Shown in pieces: positions 34,610 to 44,431 of a stretch of 64,000 nt of DNA. The notes beneath the pieces were generated by a model, which was not told the DNA's origin, did no database searches, and was given only the letters and a program-made list of their open reading frames with translations. Origin of the DNA: Rhizobiaceae bacterium (lineage in GTDB: Bacteria; Pseudomonadota; Alphaproteobacteria; Rhizobiales; Rhizobiaceae); assembly GCA_028281105.1 (NCBI GenBank), contig JANQKQ010000002.1:1-64000 (forward strand), given 5' to 3'. The position numbers and the translations under genes were made by a program. How positions within the stretch are numbered: the stretch's first letter is position 1; each line of letters opens with the position of its first letter.

Positions 34610-35116
34610 ATGTTGGAAGAAGCAGGCCGGGCATCATCCCATTATCTCCCAGCCGGACAGCGTGCCGCCAGCGCAGAAGCCGTTCGGCCTCCCTGGACGA
34701 GCGAGGCGCGGATACGCAAATCGTGCACGTCGTGCGGGGACTGCATTCGCGCCTGTCCCGAAGGGATCTTGATAGCCGGCCGGGCCGGCACGCCTCTCGT
34801 CAGCTTCGACGCCGGCTTGTGCACGTTTTGCGGCGAGTGCGCGAGTGCGTGTGAAGAAAGCGTCTTCGGCGAGCTGACCGGGCAGCCCTGGACGCTGAAG
34901 GCCGACATCGATCAATCGTGCCTGCTGAACTCGGGCGTCTCCTGCCAGAGCTGTACCGACGCATGCGACGATCAGGCGTTGACGTTCGACATGAGAGGCG
35001 GGCTTGTCGGCCAAATCCGCGTGACTACGGACAACTGCACCGGGTGCGGCGCTTGCGTTTCGGTGTGCCCCGCCGACGCTATCGCGGTGCGGCCGTTGGG
35101 CGAGGCCGCCGCATGA
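34610..35116 (+). CDS. napF: NapF, ferredoxin-type iron-sulfur protein
   Basis: 168 residues with four cysteine clusters for [4Fe-4S] centres: CTSCGDCIRACP, CTFCGECASACE, CLLNSGVSCQSCTDACD and CTGCGACVSVCP. The third is expanded as is usual for NapF. No signal peptide or membrane segment; it acts in the cytoplasm, probably in maturation of NapA before export. It overlaps napD as ATGA. Confidence 0.95.
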   Translation: MLEEAGRASSHYLPAGQRAASAEAVRPPWTSEARIRKSCTSCGDCIRACPEGILIAGRAGTPLVSFDAGLCTFCGECASACEESVFGELTGQPWTLKADIDQSCLLNSGVSCQSCTDACDDQALTFDMRGGLVGQIRVTTDNCTGCGACVSVCPADAIAVRPLGEAAA

Positions 35117-35400
35117 ACGAACAGGTCCACATTTCGAGCATCGTCGTGACCGCCGATCCCGGCCGGCTCGACACGGTCGAGCCCGCGATCGCTGCCTTCC
35201 CGGTCGCGGAGATCGCGCTTGCCGATCCGTCGGGCAAGCTGATCGTCACATTGGAATCACCCGACGAAGCGCAGATGGTTGATGCGCTGACACAGATCCA
35301 GCTTCTGCCCGGCGTGGTCAGCGCCGCGCTCGTCTACCACCAGACCACAAGCGACGCCGATGCCCCGGCGCCGCTCGAGGACACAAGGAGTTCCTCATGA
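35113..35400 (+). CDS. napD: NapD, chaperone for NapA Tat signal
   Basis: 95 residues. [22 protein letters not shown] and GKLIVTLES are the conserved NapD strands of a ferredoxin-like fold. It binds the twin-arginine signal peptide of NapA and delays export until the molybdenum cofactor is inserted. Start overlaps the napF stop and stop overlaps the napA start, both as ATGA, so the three genes are translationally coupled. An extended reading frame upstream is the shadow of napF. Confidence 0.93.
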   Translation: MNEQVHISSIVVTADPGRLDTVEPAIAAFPVAEIALADPSGKLIVTLESPDEAQMVDALTQIQLLPGVVSAALVYHQTTSDADAPAPLEDTRSSS

Positions 35401-37895
35401 CCCAACCCACCCGCAGAGACGTCATCAAAGCACAGGCCGTCGCCGCTGCCGCCGCAGCCGTCGGCCTGCCACTGCCTGCCGCGTCGCAGACGCTGGTTAC
35501 CGACGCAAACCTTACGGACCTGAAATGGTCGAAGGCGGCCTGCCGGTTCTGCGGCACCGGCTGCTCGATCATGGTAGCCACCAAGGCCGGCCGGGTCGTT
35601 GCGACCCACGGCGACAGCCAGTCGCCGGTCAACCGCGGCCTCAACTGCGTCAAAGGCTATTTCCTGTCGAAGATCATGTACGGCCAGGACCGCCTGACCA
35701 CGCCGCTGCTGCGCAAGCGCGACGGCGTCTACGCCAAGGACGGTGATTTCGAGCCCGTCTCCTGGGACGAAGCCTTCGACATCATGGCCGAAAAATGGAA
35801 GGCGACCCTGGCCGAGAAGGGGCCGGAAGGCGTGGGCATGTTCGGCTCGGGCCAGTGGACGGTCTGGGAGGGCTACGCGGCCGCCAAGCTCTACAAGGCC
35901 GGCTTCCGCTCCAACAACATCGACCCGAACGCGCGTCATTGCATGGCTTCCGCCGTGGCCGGTTTCATCCGCGCTTTCGGCATCGACGAGCCCATGGGCT
36001 GCTATGACGATTTCGAGCACGCGGACGCCTTCGTGCTTTGGGGCTCGAACATGTCGGAGATGCACCCGGTGCTGTGGACCCGCATCGCCGACCGCAAGTT
36101 CAGCCATCCCCATGTGAAGGTCGCGGTGCTGTCGACGTTCAAGCATCGCAGCTTCGATCTGGCCGACATCCCGATGGTGTTCACGCCGCAGACCGATCTG
36201 GTGATCTTGAACTACATCGCCAACTACGTGATCCAAAACGGCGCGGTGAACGAGGACTTCGTCACCAAGCACGTCAACTTCCGCCGCGGCAACACCGATA
36301 TCGGCTACGGGCTGCGGCCCGAGCATCCGCTCGAACAGGCGGCGGCCAACGCCACCAAGGCCGGCGGGTCGGCCGAGATGACGTTCGAAGAATTCGCCGA
36401 GTTCGTCGCGCCCTACACGCTGGAGCACGCGGCGGAAATGTCGGGGGTTCCGGCGAGCCGGCTCGAAGAGATGGCCAGGCTCTATGCCGATCCCGATACC
36501 AAGGTCATGTCGCTGTGGACCATGGGGGTCAACCAGCACACGCGCGGCGTGTGGGTCAACAACATGATCTACAACGTTCACCTTCTGACGGGGAAGATAT
36601 CGACACCGGGCAACTCCCCATTCTCACTGACCGGTCAACCGTCAGCCTGCGGCACGGCACGCGAAGTGGGCACTTTCGCCCATCGCCTGCCGGCCGACAT
36701 GGTGGTGGCGAACGAGGCGCACCGCAAGATCGCCGAGGAGAAGTGGAACCTGCCGCCCGGCACCATTCCCGGCAAGGTCGGCGCCCACGCGGTGCTGCAG
36801 AACCGGCACCTGAAGGACGGCAAGATCAATTGCTACTGGGTGCAGGTCAACAACAACATGCAGGCCGCTCCCAACATGATGGAGGAGGGCTATCCCGGTT
36901 ATCGCAACCCCGACAACTTCATCGTGGTCTCCGAAGCCTACCCCACGGTGACCGCCGAGGCGGCAGACCTGATCCTGCCCACCGCCATGTGGGTGGAAAA
37001 GGAAGGCGCCTACGGCAACGCCGAGCGGCGCACCCAGTTCTGGCATCAGCTGGTGGAGGCGCCGGGCGAATCCAAGTCGGACATGTGGCAGGTCGTCGAG
37101 TTCTCCAAGCGCTTCACCACCGATGAGGTGTGGGAAGCTGAAATTCTCGACGCCCATCCCGAATACAAGGGCAAGACGCTTTACGAGGTGCTGTTCGCCA
37201 ACGGCAAAGTCGACGCCTATCCGCTCTCCGACATGAATCCTGACTACGGCAACCACGAGTCGGAGGATTTCGGCTTCTACATCCAGAAGGGCATGTTCGA
37301 GGAATATGCCGCGTTCGGCCGCGGCAAGGCCCACGACCTGGCCGACTTCGACACCTATCACAACGGCCGCGGCCTGCGCTGGCCGGTCATCGACGGCAAG
37401 GAGACCCTGTGGCGGTTCAAGGAAGGGTATGATCCCTATGTGGAGGCCGGCACGGACTACCAGTTCTACGGCAAGAAGGACGGGCGCGCGATCGTGTTCG
37501 CCTTGCCCTACGAGCCGGCGGCCGAAAGCCCGGACGCCGAATATCCGTTCTGGCTGTCCACCGGCCGCGTGCTGGAGCACTGGCATTCGGGCTCGATGAC
37601 CCAGCGGGTGCCAGAGCTCTATTCGGCCGTCCCCGACGCGCTTTGCTACATGCATGTGGACGACGCGAACGAGCTCGGGCTGCGGCGGGGATCGGAAATC
37701 CGGATCTCCTCGCGACGCGGCTCGATCATCACCCGGGTGGAGACGCGCGGCCGCAACAAGCCGCCGAAGGGGTTGGTGTTCGTTCCCTGGTTCGATGCGA
37801 GCCAGTTGATCAACAAAGTGACGCTCGACGCCACCGACCCGATCTCCAAGGAGACCGACTTCAAGAAGTGCGCCGTGAAGATCGAGGCCGTGTGA
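35397..37895 (+). CDS. napA: NapA, periplasmic nitrate reductase catalytic subunit
   Basis: 832 residues, normal for NapA. The N-terminus [19 protein letters not shown] is a Tat signal. The [4Fe-4S] ligands are Cys49, Cys52, Cys56 and Cys84 (CRFCGTGC then GLNCVKG). Cys182 in [13 protein letters not shown] ligates molybdenum with two pterin guanine dinucleotides. It reduces nitrate to nitrite in the periplasm with electrons from NapB and NapC. The mature protein ends with [30 protein letters not shown].., as in the family. Second strongest assignment of the operon after napF by motif content. Confidence 0.97.
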   Translation: MTQPTRRDVIKAQAVAAAAAAVGLPLPAASQTLVTDANLTDLKWSKAACRFCGTGCSIMVATKAGRVVATHGDSQSPVNRGLNCVKGYFLSKIMYGQDRLTTPLLRKRDGVYAKDGDFEPVSWDEAFDIMAEKWKATLAEKGPEGVGMFGSGQWTVWEGYAAAKLYKAGFRSNNIDPNARHCMASAVAGFIRAFGIDEPMGCYDDFEHADAFVLWGSNMSEMHPVLWTRIADRKFSHPHVKVAVLSTFKHRSFDLADIPMVFTPQTDLVILNYIANYVIQNGAVNEDFVTKHVNFRRGNTDIGYGLRPEHPLEQAAANATKAGGSAEMTFEEFAEFVAPYTLEHAAEMSGVPASRLEEMARLYADPDTKVMSLWTMGVNQHTRGVWVNNMIYNVHLLTGKISTPGNSPFSLTGQPSACGTAREVGTFAHRLPADMVVANEAHRKIAEEKWNLPPGTIPGKVGAHAVLQNRHLKDGKINCYWVQVNNNMQAAPNMMEEGYPGYRNPDNFIVVSEAYPTVTAEAADLILPTAMWVEKEGAYGNAERRTQFWHQLVEAPGESKSDMWQVVEFSKRFTTDEVWEAEILDAHPEYKGKTLYEVLFANGKVDAYPLSDMNPDYGNHESEDFGFYIQKGMFEEYAAFGRGKAHDLADFDTYHNGRGLRWPVIDGKETLWRFKEGYDPYVEAGTDYQFYGKKDGRAIVFALPYEPAAESPDAEYPFWLSTGRVLEHWHSGSMTQRVPELYSAVPDALCYMHVDDANELGLRRGSEIRISSRRGSIITRVETRGRNKPPKGLVFVPWFDASQLINKVTLDATDPISKETDFKKCAVKIEAV

Positions 37896-37906
37896 GGAGG
37901 AAGAAG

Positions 37907-38368
37907 ATGAAAAAACTGATCCTGCCCATCGCACTTGTCATGGTGGCCACGGCCGCGTTCGCCGAAAACCAGGTCGCGACCCTGCGCGGCAATGCGGGGC
38001 TTGCCGACAACCAGCCGGCGCCCGCGATTGCCAAGACGGTGAACACAGACATCCGCCAGGTGCGCAACTACCCCGAACAGCCGCCGGTCATCCCGCACAA
38101 GATCGACGGCTACCAGATCGATCTCAACGTCAACCAGTGCATGACCTGCCACAGCCGCACGGCGGTCGAGGTCAGCCAGGCGCCGATGATCTCGATCACC
38201 CATTTCATGAACCGCGACGGCCAGTTCCTGGCCACCGCCTCGCCGCGTCGGTACTTCTGCACCCAGTGCCACGTGCCGGCCACCCAGGCACGCCCGCTGG
38301 TGGAGAACACCTTCGTCGACGTGGATGAGGTGCTCGATTATCTGCAACGCTCTGAGGGCAACCAGTGA
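37907..38368 (+). CDS. napB: NapB, diheme cytochrome c subunit of nitrate reductase
   Basis: 153 residues from ATG 37907, behind gaggaggaa. A Sec signal peptide ([18 protein letters not shown]) is followed by two heme-binding CxxCH motifs (CMTCH, CTQCH). It passes electrons from NapC to NapA in the periplasm. The napC start overlaps its stop by one base (TGATG). Confidence 0.96.
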   Translation: MKKLILPIALVMVATAAFAENQVATLRGNAGLADNQPAPAIAKTVNTDIRQVRNYPEQPPVIPHKIDGYQIDLNVNQCMTCHSRTAVEVSQAPMISITHFMNRDGQFLATASPRRYFCTQCHVPATQARPLVENTFVDVDEVLDYLQRSEGNQ

Positions 38369-38997
38369 TGATTGGGTTCTTACGGAAAGCCTGGGACGTT
38401 ATCCGCCGACCGAGCACCCATCTGTCGTTCGGCTTCCTGACGGTCGGTGGCTTCGTGATGGGCATCTTCTTCTGGGGCGGTTTCAACACCGCGCTGGAAG
38501 TCACCAACACCGAGGCGTTCTGCATCTCCTGCCACGAAATGCGCGACAACGTCTTCGCCGAGCTGAAGGAGACGGTCCACTACACGAACCCTTCCGGGGT
38601 CCGCGCCACCTGCCCGGACTGTCACGTGCCGCACGAGTGGACGTCGAAGATCGCCCGCAAGACGGCGGCGACCAAAGAGGTCTGGGGCAAGATCTTCGGC
38701 ACCATCAGCACGCCCGAGAAGTTCGAGGAAAAACGCCTGACGATGGCCGAGCACGAATGGGCGCGCATGGAGGCCAACGATTCGCTGGAATGCCGCAACT
38801 GCCATTCCGCCGACTCCATGGACATCACGCTGCAGAGCGAACGCGCGGCCGAAGCGCACCAGCGCTTCCTGTTCACCGGCGAGAAGACCTGCATCTCCTG
38901 CCACCGTGGCGTCGCACACCGATTGCCGAAACAGGAAACCGCTTCCGGCCCTAGAGAAGCGATTGCGGCTTATTTGGAGCAGCAGCCGACGCAGTAA
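38368..38997 (+). CDS. napC: NapC, tetraheme membrane-anchored quinol dehydrogenase
   Basis: 209 residues. A single N-terminal membrane helix ([21 protein letters not shown]), then four CxxCH motifs (CISCH, CPDCH, CRNCH, CISCH), the NapC/NirT pattern. It takes electrons from quinol in the inner membrane and feeds NapB. Last gene of napEFDABC; a long repeat-containing gap follows, with no obvious simple terminator. Confidence 0.95.
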   Translation: MIGFLRKAWDVIRRPSTHLSFGFLTVGGFVMGIFFWGGFNTALEVTNTEAFCISCHEMRDNVFAELKETVHYTNPSGVRATCPDCHVPHEWTSKIARKTAATKEVWGKIFGTISTPEKFEEKRLTMAEHEWARMEANDSLECRNCHSADSMDITLQSERAAEAHQRFLFTGEKTCISCHRGVAHRLPKQETASGPREAIAAYLEQQPTQ

Positions 38998-39050
38998 GCC
39001 GGTTGCGTTGGCAATGGTGTCCGGACCCGTCGTCGCCACCTGCACTCCCG

Positions 39051-39218
39051 TCATCCTGACGAAGGTCAGGATCCAGGTGCATCACCGCTTGCTCGGAGTT
39101 TGTTGCACTGGGCTGAACCTCCCATCCTAGTCATCCTCGCCCTTGTGGCGAGGACCCAGGAGCCACGCGGCACGGCGTTTGATTTCTGGGTCCTCGGGAC
39201 AAGCCCGAGGATGACTAG
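39051..39218. repeat. Rhizobial-type palindromic repeats (gtcatcctcg... family)
   Basis: Three related elements lie between nap and the sugar operon: cgtcatcctgacgaaggtca at 39052, a gtcatcctcgcccttgtggc unit at 39130, and its inverted partner ending ccgaggatgac at 39206-39216. The last two form a large, imperfect hairpin of about 90 bases through matching ends cctagtcatcctcg / cgaggatgactag and gaggaccca / tgggtcctc. Such elements are scattered through Hyphomicrobiales genomes between genes. Confidence 0.75.
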
Positions 39219-39237
39219 ATGGATGGAGCCGAGGTCC

Positions 39238-39364
39238 CCAATCTCCCCCCTTGCGGGGGAGATGTCCCGTAGGGACAGAGGGGGTGAGGCCGCTTGCTCA
39301 GTGCCTGCCGTCCACCCCCCTCTGTCGGCTGCGCCGACATCTCCCCCGCAAGGGGGGAGATTGG
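39238..39364. repeat. Long inverted repeat with about 50-bp arms
   Basis: Arm 39238-39286 and arm 39313-39364 are near-perfect inverse copies (ccaatctccccccttgcggg... and its complement), separated by 26 bases. The arms differ only in a central segment (gtcccgtagggac versus a gtcggctgcgccgac palindrome), and each carries its own smaller palindrome. It could form a cruciform or stop transcription from both sides. It resembles repeats seen between genes in rhizobia. Confidence 0.8.
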
Positions 39365-39497
39365 AGATCCTGGCACCCGCGCTCCAAAAAGGCGTTATCT
39401 GAAACCTTGAACCAGTCGAAGGACGAGGAATGGTCGGGTGATGACGCGATGCCGTCACCACGTGAAGCAGAACTAGGAATGAAAATAAAATTACCTA

Positions 39498-39527
39498 TTG
39501 ACAATTCTTTCAGTTGAATGCCAAAAT
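39498..39527 (+). promoter_or_regulatory. Possible sigma-70 promoter of the carbohydrate operon
   Basis: A TTGACA -35 hexamer at 39498-39503 is followed after 18 bases by CAAAAT (4 of 6 matches to TATAAT). The region is unusually AT-rich for this window and lies about 110 bases before the binding-protein start. A small dyad, attc then gaat seven bases on, overlaps the spacer and might be part of a SorC operator. Weak evidence. Confidence 0.35.
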
Positions 39528-39636
39528 TATCATAAGCTGCAAGAAATTTCATGCCTATCGATTGGGGCGGCTTGCAGTGCGAGAACGCTCGTCACGCCGT
39601 GTGAGCGGGCTCCATCCTCAGCAAAGGGAGTGTGCT

Positions 39637-40656
39637 ATGAGAATGACAGGGAAGAGATTGTTGGCGGCCGGCCTGCTGGCTTCGTCGCTGATCGCGGCAA
39701 GCGCCGGCGGCGCGATCGCCGATGGCAAGCGCATTGCGTTCTTCGTGTCCGATTTGTCGAATGTGTTCCACCAATCCCAGGCCACCGAGGCCCAGCGGTA
39801 TGGCAAGGACAAATATGGCGCCGAAGTCGTCATCTTCGACGGCCAGGCCGACTCGGCTGTAATGACCCAGAACATCGACCAGGTGGTCGCCGGCGGCTTC
39901 GACGCGGCGACGTTGCACATCTGGGACGCTGAAGCGGCCACCCCCGGCGTCAACGACGCCCTGGCCGAGGGCGTCGTGATGACCTCGTTCTTCAGCCCGA
40001 TTACCGATACCGGCATCCCGACCGCGCGTTCGGATGAGGCCGGCGTCTCCTTCGAGATGGGCAAGCAGATGGCGGCCGCCTGGAAGGAAGCCCATCCCGA
40101 CAAGCCGATCGTGATGGTCCAGCTCGGCTGGCCCAACCACACCGAGGTGAACTCCGGGCGCACGAACCCGTTCGCCGAAGGCGTGTTGTCCGTCGATCCC
40201 GATGCCGAGAACCTCGGCGCGCTCGACGCCAGCGCGGGACAGGAAGCGGCCAAGCAGATTATCGTCGATCTGCTGACCCAGCGCCCGGAAGTCAACATCA
40301 TCTACTCCGAGGCGTCGAACCTGACGGTGGGCACCATGGCTGGGCTGTCGCAGCTTGGCCGCGGCAAGTTCGACAACGGCAAGCCGCTCACCGAGATCGT
40401 CGCCAGCGTCGATTTCGACTCGGTCGAGTTCGAGCAGGTCTACGACCCCAACTCCAGCCTGAAGGTCTCCATGGGCCTGCCGCCGATCGAAACGGCGCAG
40501 GGCCGCATCGACCTGATCATGGATGTGGTCGACGGCAAGGTCGAAGCCTCGACCAACCCGGCCGAGGAGTTCTTCTACAAGGCCTACACCATCTCGTACT
40601 GGACGATGCCCAAGGACGAGGCCAAGCAGTGGCTTGACGCTCAGTTCGGCGGCTAG
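39637..40656 (+). CDS. Sugar ABC transporter substrate-binding protein (ribose/AI-2 type fold)
   Basis: 339 residues from ATG 39637, with aagggag six bases upstream. Signal peptide TGKRLLAAGLLASSLIAASAGGAIA, then the mature DGKRIAFFVSDLSNVFHQSQATEAQRYGKDKYGAEVV start typical of Peripla_BP_4 ribose-type receptors. The residues around the usual sugar site (SEASNLTVGTMAG) do not resemble LsrB or RbsB closely, so the ligand is unknown. It is the first gene of a ten-gene carbohydrate operon. Two stable hairpins separate it from the ATPase gene. Confidence 0.88.
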   Translation: MRMTGKRLLAAGLLASSLIAASAGGAIADGKRIAFFVSDLSNVFHQSQATEAQRYGKDKYGAEVVIFDGQADSAVMTQNIDQVVAGGFDAATLHIWDAEAATPGVNDALAEGVVMTSFFSPITDTGIPTARSDEAGVSFEMGKQMAAAWKEAHPDKPIVMVQLGWPNHTEVNSGRTNPFAEGVLSVDPDAENLGALDASAGQEAAKQIIVDLLTQRPEVNIIYSEASNLTVGTMAGLSQLGRGKFDNGKPLTEIVASVDFDSVEFEQVYDPNSSLKVSMGLPPIETAQGRIDLIMDVVDGKVEASTNPAEEFFYKAYTISYWTMPKDEAKQWLDAQFGG

Positions 40657-40669
40657 TCAACGATTCACG

Positions 40670-40781
40670 CCTGGCGGCCACGGCCTTTCGCAACAGCCGT
40701 GCCGCGGCCGCCAGGTCATCGAACCCGCTGGCGCCACTGGCGGGCGGAGGGTAACCTCCCGTTCTCTAAGCCCGCCAGTGG
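40670..40781 (+). other. Double intercistronic hairpin between binding protein and ATPase genes
   Basis: First hairpin: cctggcggcc (40670-40679) pairs with 40706-40715, and inner acggc/gccgt extends it. Second hairpin: ccactggcgggc (40734-40745) pairs perfectly with 40770-40781, enclosing ggagg/cctcc with a gtaa loop. Neither has a T-run. Such structures after an ABC binding-protein gene usually protect the upstream message or cause partial termination, giving more binding protein than transporter. Confidence 0.75.
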
Positions 40782-40851
40782 CAGCGAACCGTCCGTTTGG
40801 TCCGATCGTGAAGGTCGCATCGCGCGAACCGACGATCGAAGGAGATCGGCC

Positions 40852-42360
40852 TTGACCGCCCAGCCAACCCCCGTCCTCCAGGTCGAAGGGCTCACCAAGG
40901 ACTTTCCCGGCGTGCGCGCCGTCGACGATGTGAGCTTCTCGATCGAGCGTAGCACCATCCATTGCCTGGTAGGCGAGAACGGTGCGGGCAAGTCGACGCT
41001 GGTCAAGATGCTGACCGGCGCGCTGCGGCCGACCAGCGGGACCATGACGGTTTCCGGTGCGCCCTATGAGCCGCACAACCCCAACGATGCGCGGCGCGGC
41101 GGCATCGCCACCCTGTTCCAGGAACTTCACGTCGTCGACCAGCTCACCGTCCAGGAAAACCTGACCCTGGGCATGGAGCGCAGCCGTTTCGGCTTCCTGG
41201 TCAGCTCCGACCTGGATGACCGGGTGGTTGGAACGCTGGCGGCCATCGAGCCGTCGATCGATCCTTCGGCCCGGGTCTCCAGCCTGTCCGTGGCGCAGAA
41301 GCAGATTGTCGAGATCGCCCGCGCCGCCTCGTCGGGCGCCAGCGTCATCATCATGGACGAACCCACCGCCGCCCTATCCGAGCGCGAGGTCGAGCGACTG
41401 TTCGCGGTGATCCGGCGCTTAAGGGAAACAGACGTCACCGTGATCTACATCTCGCACAAGCTCGATGAGATTTTCGAGCTTGGCGATGCGGTCACCGTGC
41501 TTCGCGACGGCAGGCACATCGCCACCAGGCCGCTGTCACAGGTTGCCGGCCCGCCGGAGCTGATCGAGATGATGATCGGCCGCGCGGTGCTGCAGAACTA
41601 TACGCCGCGCACAACCGTCTCCGAGGAGACCGTACTGACCGCCGACGGGCTGACCAACGACCTGCTCAAGGACGTGTCCTTTCACATCAAGCGCGGCGAG
41701 GTCGTCGGCTTCTACGGCCTGGTCGGCGCCGGCAAGACCGAGATCGCCCGCGCGCTGTTCGCCGCCGACAAGGTCGCCGGTTCGATTGAATTCAACGGAC
41801 GTCCGGTGGGCCGTTCACCGAAAGACGCGATCCGCTCCGGCATCGCCCTGGTTCCCGAGGAGCGCCGGACCCAGGGCCTGTTCACCAGCCTGTCGGTACG
41901 GCGCAACATCTCGGTGATGAACACGCGCAAGCTCTCCAGCAGCGGCGTGTTCCGCTCGGCCGATGAGAAAGCGGCGGCGATCGAATATGTGCGCAAGCTT
42001 TCCATCGCCACGGACTCGATCGAGAAATATGCCGAGAAGCTTTCCGGTGGCAACCAGCAGAAGGTGGTGCTCGCCAAATGCCTGTTCGCCGATGCGGACC
42101 TGCTGTTGCTGGACGAGCCCACCCGCGGCGTCGACGTCGGCGCCAAAACGGAGATTTACGACATCATCCGGCGGCTGGCCGACTCCGGCACGTCAGTGGC
42201 GGTCTTCTCCTCGGAACTGGAGGAGGTGCTGGGCATCTGCGACCGCATCTTCCTGCTGGTCTCCGGCTCGCTTGCCGAGGAGGTTAAAAACGGGCCGGAC
42301 GCCGATGCCGCGCACATCCTCAACGTCGTGACCGGCGGCGAAAGGCGGGCGGCGCCATGA
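40852..42360 (+). CDS. Sugar ABC transporter ATP-binding protein (RbsA/MglA type)
   Basis: 502 residues from a TTG start at 40852, placed by aaggag seven bases upstream and by usual family length; the frame is open further up but crosses the hairpins. It has two ABC modules: Walker A GENGAGKST with LSVAQKQIVEIARA and DEPTAAL, then GLVGAGKTE with LSGGNQQKVVLAKC and DEPTRGVDVG. The second module's Walker A ends in Thr-Glu, common in this class. It energises sugar import with the two permeases that follow. Confidence 0.92.
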   Translation: MTAQPTPVLQVEGLTKDFPGVRAVDDVSFSIERSTIHCLVGENGAGKSTLVKMLTGALRPTSGTMTVSGAPYEPHNPNDARRGGIATLFQELHVVDQLTVQENLTLGMERSRFGFLVSSDLDDRVVGTLAAIEPSIDPSARVSSLSVAQKQIVEIARAASSGASVIIMDEPTAALSEREVERLFAVIRRLRETDVTVIYISHKLDEIFELGDAVTVLRDGRHIATRPLSQVAGPPELIEMMIGRAVLQNYTPRTTVSEETVLTADGLTNDLLKDVSFHIKRGEVVGFYGLVGAGKTEIARALFAADKVAGSIEFNGRPVGRSPKDAIRSGIALVPEERRTQGLFTSLSVRRNISVMNTRKLSSSGVFRSADEKAAAIEYVRKLSIATDSIEKYAEKLSGGNQQKVVLAKCLFADADLLLLDEPTRGVDVGAKTEIYDIIRRLADSGTSVAVFSSELEEVLGICDRIFLLVSGSLAEEVKNGPDADAAHILNVVTGGERRAAP

Positions 42361-43397
42361 GCGTTTCGGCGAGCACCGATGCGATGAAAAGCACCGTTAC
42401 GCCATCGTCCGACCGCCGCGTGGGTGACGAGACGTTCATCACCATGCTGGTCGCTTGCGTGGCGGTCGGCCTGTTCGTCGTCGCTTCGCTGGCCGTGCCG
42501 AATTTCTTCCAGCCGCTCACCATGCTCAACCTGGTGACCAACAACTGGGCGGTCATCTCGCTCGGCGTCGGGGTCACGTTCCTGCTGGTGTCGGGGAATT
42601 TCGACTTGTCGGTCGGCGGCATCGTCGCCCTGTCGGGGGTCCTCGCCGTCTGGTTCGCCCAGGCGACCGGAGGCGTCAACGCGCTGTCGACCGGGTTCGG
42701 CTTCCCCACCTGGCTGGCGATCGTCTGCGCGCTTTGCGGTGCCCTGGCGATCGGCGCGCTCAACGCCCTGTTCGTGGTGCGCTTCAAGGTTCCCTCGATC
42801 ATCGTCACCTTGGGCACCATGCTGGTGGCGCGCGGCATCGCCCAGGTCATCACCCAGGGCTCCCAGCGCAACACCAACCTGCCGGCCGATTTCGGCGTGC
42901 TCGGCAACCTGACCATGTTCGGCACGTCGGTCAAACTGCCGGTGATCGGGATGGCCATCCTGCTCGCCGTGGCGGTGTTCATCGAGAGAAAGACGGTGTT
43001 CGGCCGGCTGACCTATTGGATCGGCGCCAACCCGGTCGCCGCGCGTCTGTCGGGCATCGACAATGCCTGGCATGTGACCAAGCTGTACCTGTTCAGCGCG
43101 GGGGTCGCGGGAATGGTGGGCATTCTGCTGGCCTCGGAATTCAAGTCCGGCTTCTCCAACCGCGGCACGCTGATGGAGTTCGACGCGCTGGTCATCGCGC
43201 TGCTGGGCGGGGTGGCCATCGCCGGCGGGTTCGGCTCGGTGATCGGCATGTTCTTCGGCGCGCTGATCTTAGGCGTCGTGACCACGGCCGCCACCGGCCT
43301 GGTGCTGTCGCCGGACTGGCAGTTCACGTTGAAGGCGATCGCCGTGTTCCTGGCGGTCACCACACAGACCTGGGCGCTCGCTCGCAGGCATAGGTGA
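42357..43397 (+). CDS. Sugar ABC transporter permease (RbsC type) 1
   Basis: 346 residues with about ten membrane helices. The BPD_transp_2 motifs are visible: GVTFLLVSGNFDLSVGGIVALSG early, VKVPSIIVTLGTM-like (FKVPSIIVTLGTMLVARG), and the coupling-loop region GANPVAARLSGIDNAWHVTKL. Start overlaps the ATPase stop as ATGA. Having two different permease genes in a row means the channel is probably a heterodimer. Confidence 0.92.
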   Translation: MSVSASTDAMKSTVTPSSDRRVGDETFITMLVACVAVGLFVVASLAVPNFFQPLTMLNLVTNNWAVISLGVGVTFLLVSGNFDLSVGGIVALSGVLAVWFAQATGGVNALSTGFGFPTWLAIVCALCGALAIGALNALFVVRFKVPSIIVTLGTMLVARGIAQVITQGSQRNTNLPADFGVLGNLTMFGTSVKLPVIGMAILLAVAVFIERKTVFGRLTYWIGANPVAARLSGIDNAWHVTKLYLFSAGVAGMVGILLASEFKSGFSNRGTLMEFDALVIALLGGVAIAGGFGSVIGMFFGALILGVVTTAATGLVLSPDWQFTLKAIAVFLAVTTQTWALARRHR

Positions 43398-43402
43398 CCA
43401 AG

Positions 43403-44431
43403 ATGTCGAACGCACACACCTCAGCCACAACAACCTTCGGCGATCGCGCCGCCCGGTTCGCGCGCAACTACTACATCTATTTTGTGCTGGTCGCGGTCGT
43501 CGCCCTGCTTTCCCTCGCCAATCTCGACCGGTTCGACCTGTTCGAGCGCGGCAACTTTTTGAACCCGAACAACATCATCAACATCCTGCGGGTCTCCGCG
43601 CCGCTGCTGACGTTGGCCGGCGCGTTCACCCTGCTGATGGTTTCCGGTTACATCGATCTGTCGGTGGGCAGCGCCATGAGCCTGAGCGCGGTGGTCTACG
43701 CGCTGCTGGCGATCAACGGCACGCCGTTCCTGGCCGCGTTCTTGATCACCATGGTGGTCGGTGCCGGGCTGGGATCGATCAACGGGTTCCTGGTGGTGCG
43801 CCTGAAGATCACGCCGGTGATCGCCACGCTGATCACGCTCAGCCTGTTCAAAGGCGTCGCGCTGCTGCTGGTGGAAGACGGCGTCTCGGCGATCAAGTCC
43901 GGCGGCGGTTTGAAGATGCCTTCCTGGTTCAACGACTATGGCAGGGAAGGGGTGTTGCTCAGCCTGCCGGCGGCGTTCTGGGTCGCGGTGCTGGTCACCG
44001 CAGTCTTGGTGATCGCCCAGAACCGCACCCTGCTCGGCAAATACGCGGCGGCCACCGGTGGCAATCCGACCGCGGCCAAGCTTTCCGGGATCAACACCGG
44101 CAAAGTCGTATTCCTGCTGTATGTCATCGTCGGCGTCACGGCGGCGCTCGCCGGCATCGCGCGCTCCAGCTTCATGTCGCTGGGCGATCCGCTTTCCGGT
44201 GACGGCATGGAGCTGACCGCCATCCTGGTGGTCCTGCTGGGCGGCACGGCGTTCAGCGGCGGCGAAGGGCGGGTGCTGCGTTCGTTCATCGGCGCTCTGA
44301 TTATCATGGCGCTGACCGTGGGGATGCTGACCCTGGTGCCCGCCTACTATCAGACCCTGGTGCTGGGCACCGCCCTGCTCGCGGCGGCCGCGTCGAACCA
44401 CCTCGTCAGTCGAAAGGAGGCGGGCTCATGA
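43403..44431 (+). CDS. Sugar ABC transporter permease (RbsC type) 2
   Basis: 342 residues from ATG 43403; a GTG at 43394 overlapping the previous stop is also possible. About ten helices with FTLLMVSGYIDLSVGSAMSLSAVV, LKITPVIATLITLSLFKGVA and GGNPTAAKLSGINTGKVVFL, the paired counterparts of the first permease. The GGEGRVLRSFIGALII region at the end is typical. The stop overlaps the regulator start as ATGA. Confidence 0.92.
   Translation: MSNAHTSATTTFGDRAARFARNYYIYFVLVAVVALLSLANLDRFDLFERGNFLNPNNIINILRVSAPLLTLAGAFTLLMVSGYIDLSVGSAMSLSAVVYALLAINGTPFLAAFLITMVVGAGLGSINGFLVVRLKITPVIATLITLSLFKGVALLLVEDGVSAIKSGGGLKMPSWFNDYGREGVLLSLPAAFWVAVLVTAVLVIAQNRTLLGKYAAATGGNPTAAKLSGINTGKVVFLLYVIVGVTAALAGIARSSFMSLGDPLSGDGMELTAILVVLLGGTAFSGGEGRVLRSFIGALIIMALTVGMLTLVPAYYQTLVLGTALLAAAASNHLVSRKEAGS

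Noticed and set aside
39127..39402. Open frames across the mirror repeats
   Set aside because: They read through the palindromic repeats in both directions and encode low-complexity Pro/Arg sequence; no start signals.
42156..43073. Minus-strand frame of 305 codons over the ATPase and first permease genes
   Set aside because: Composition (Gln, Arg, His and Asp-rich) is typical of antisense frames over membrane-protein genes in high-GC DNA.
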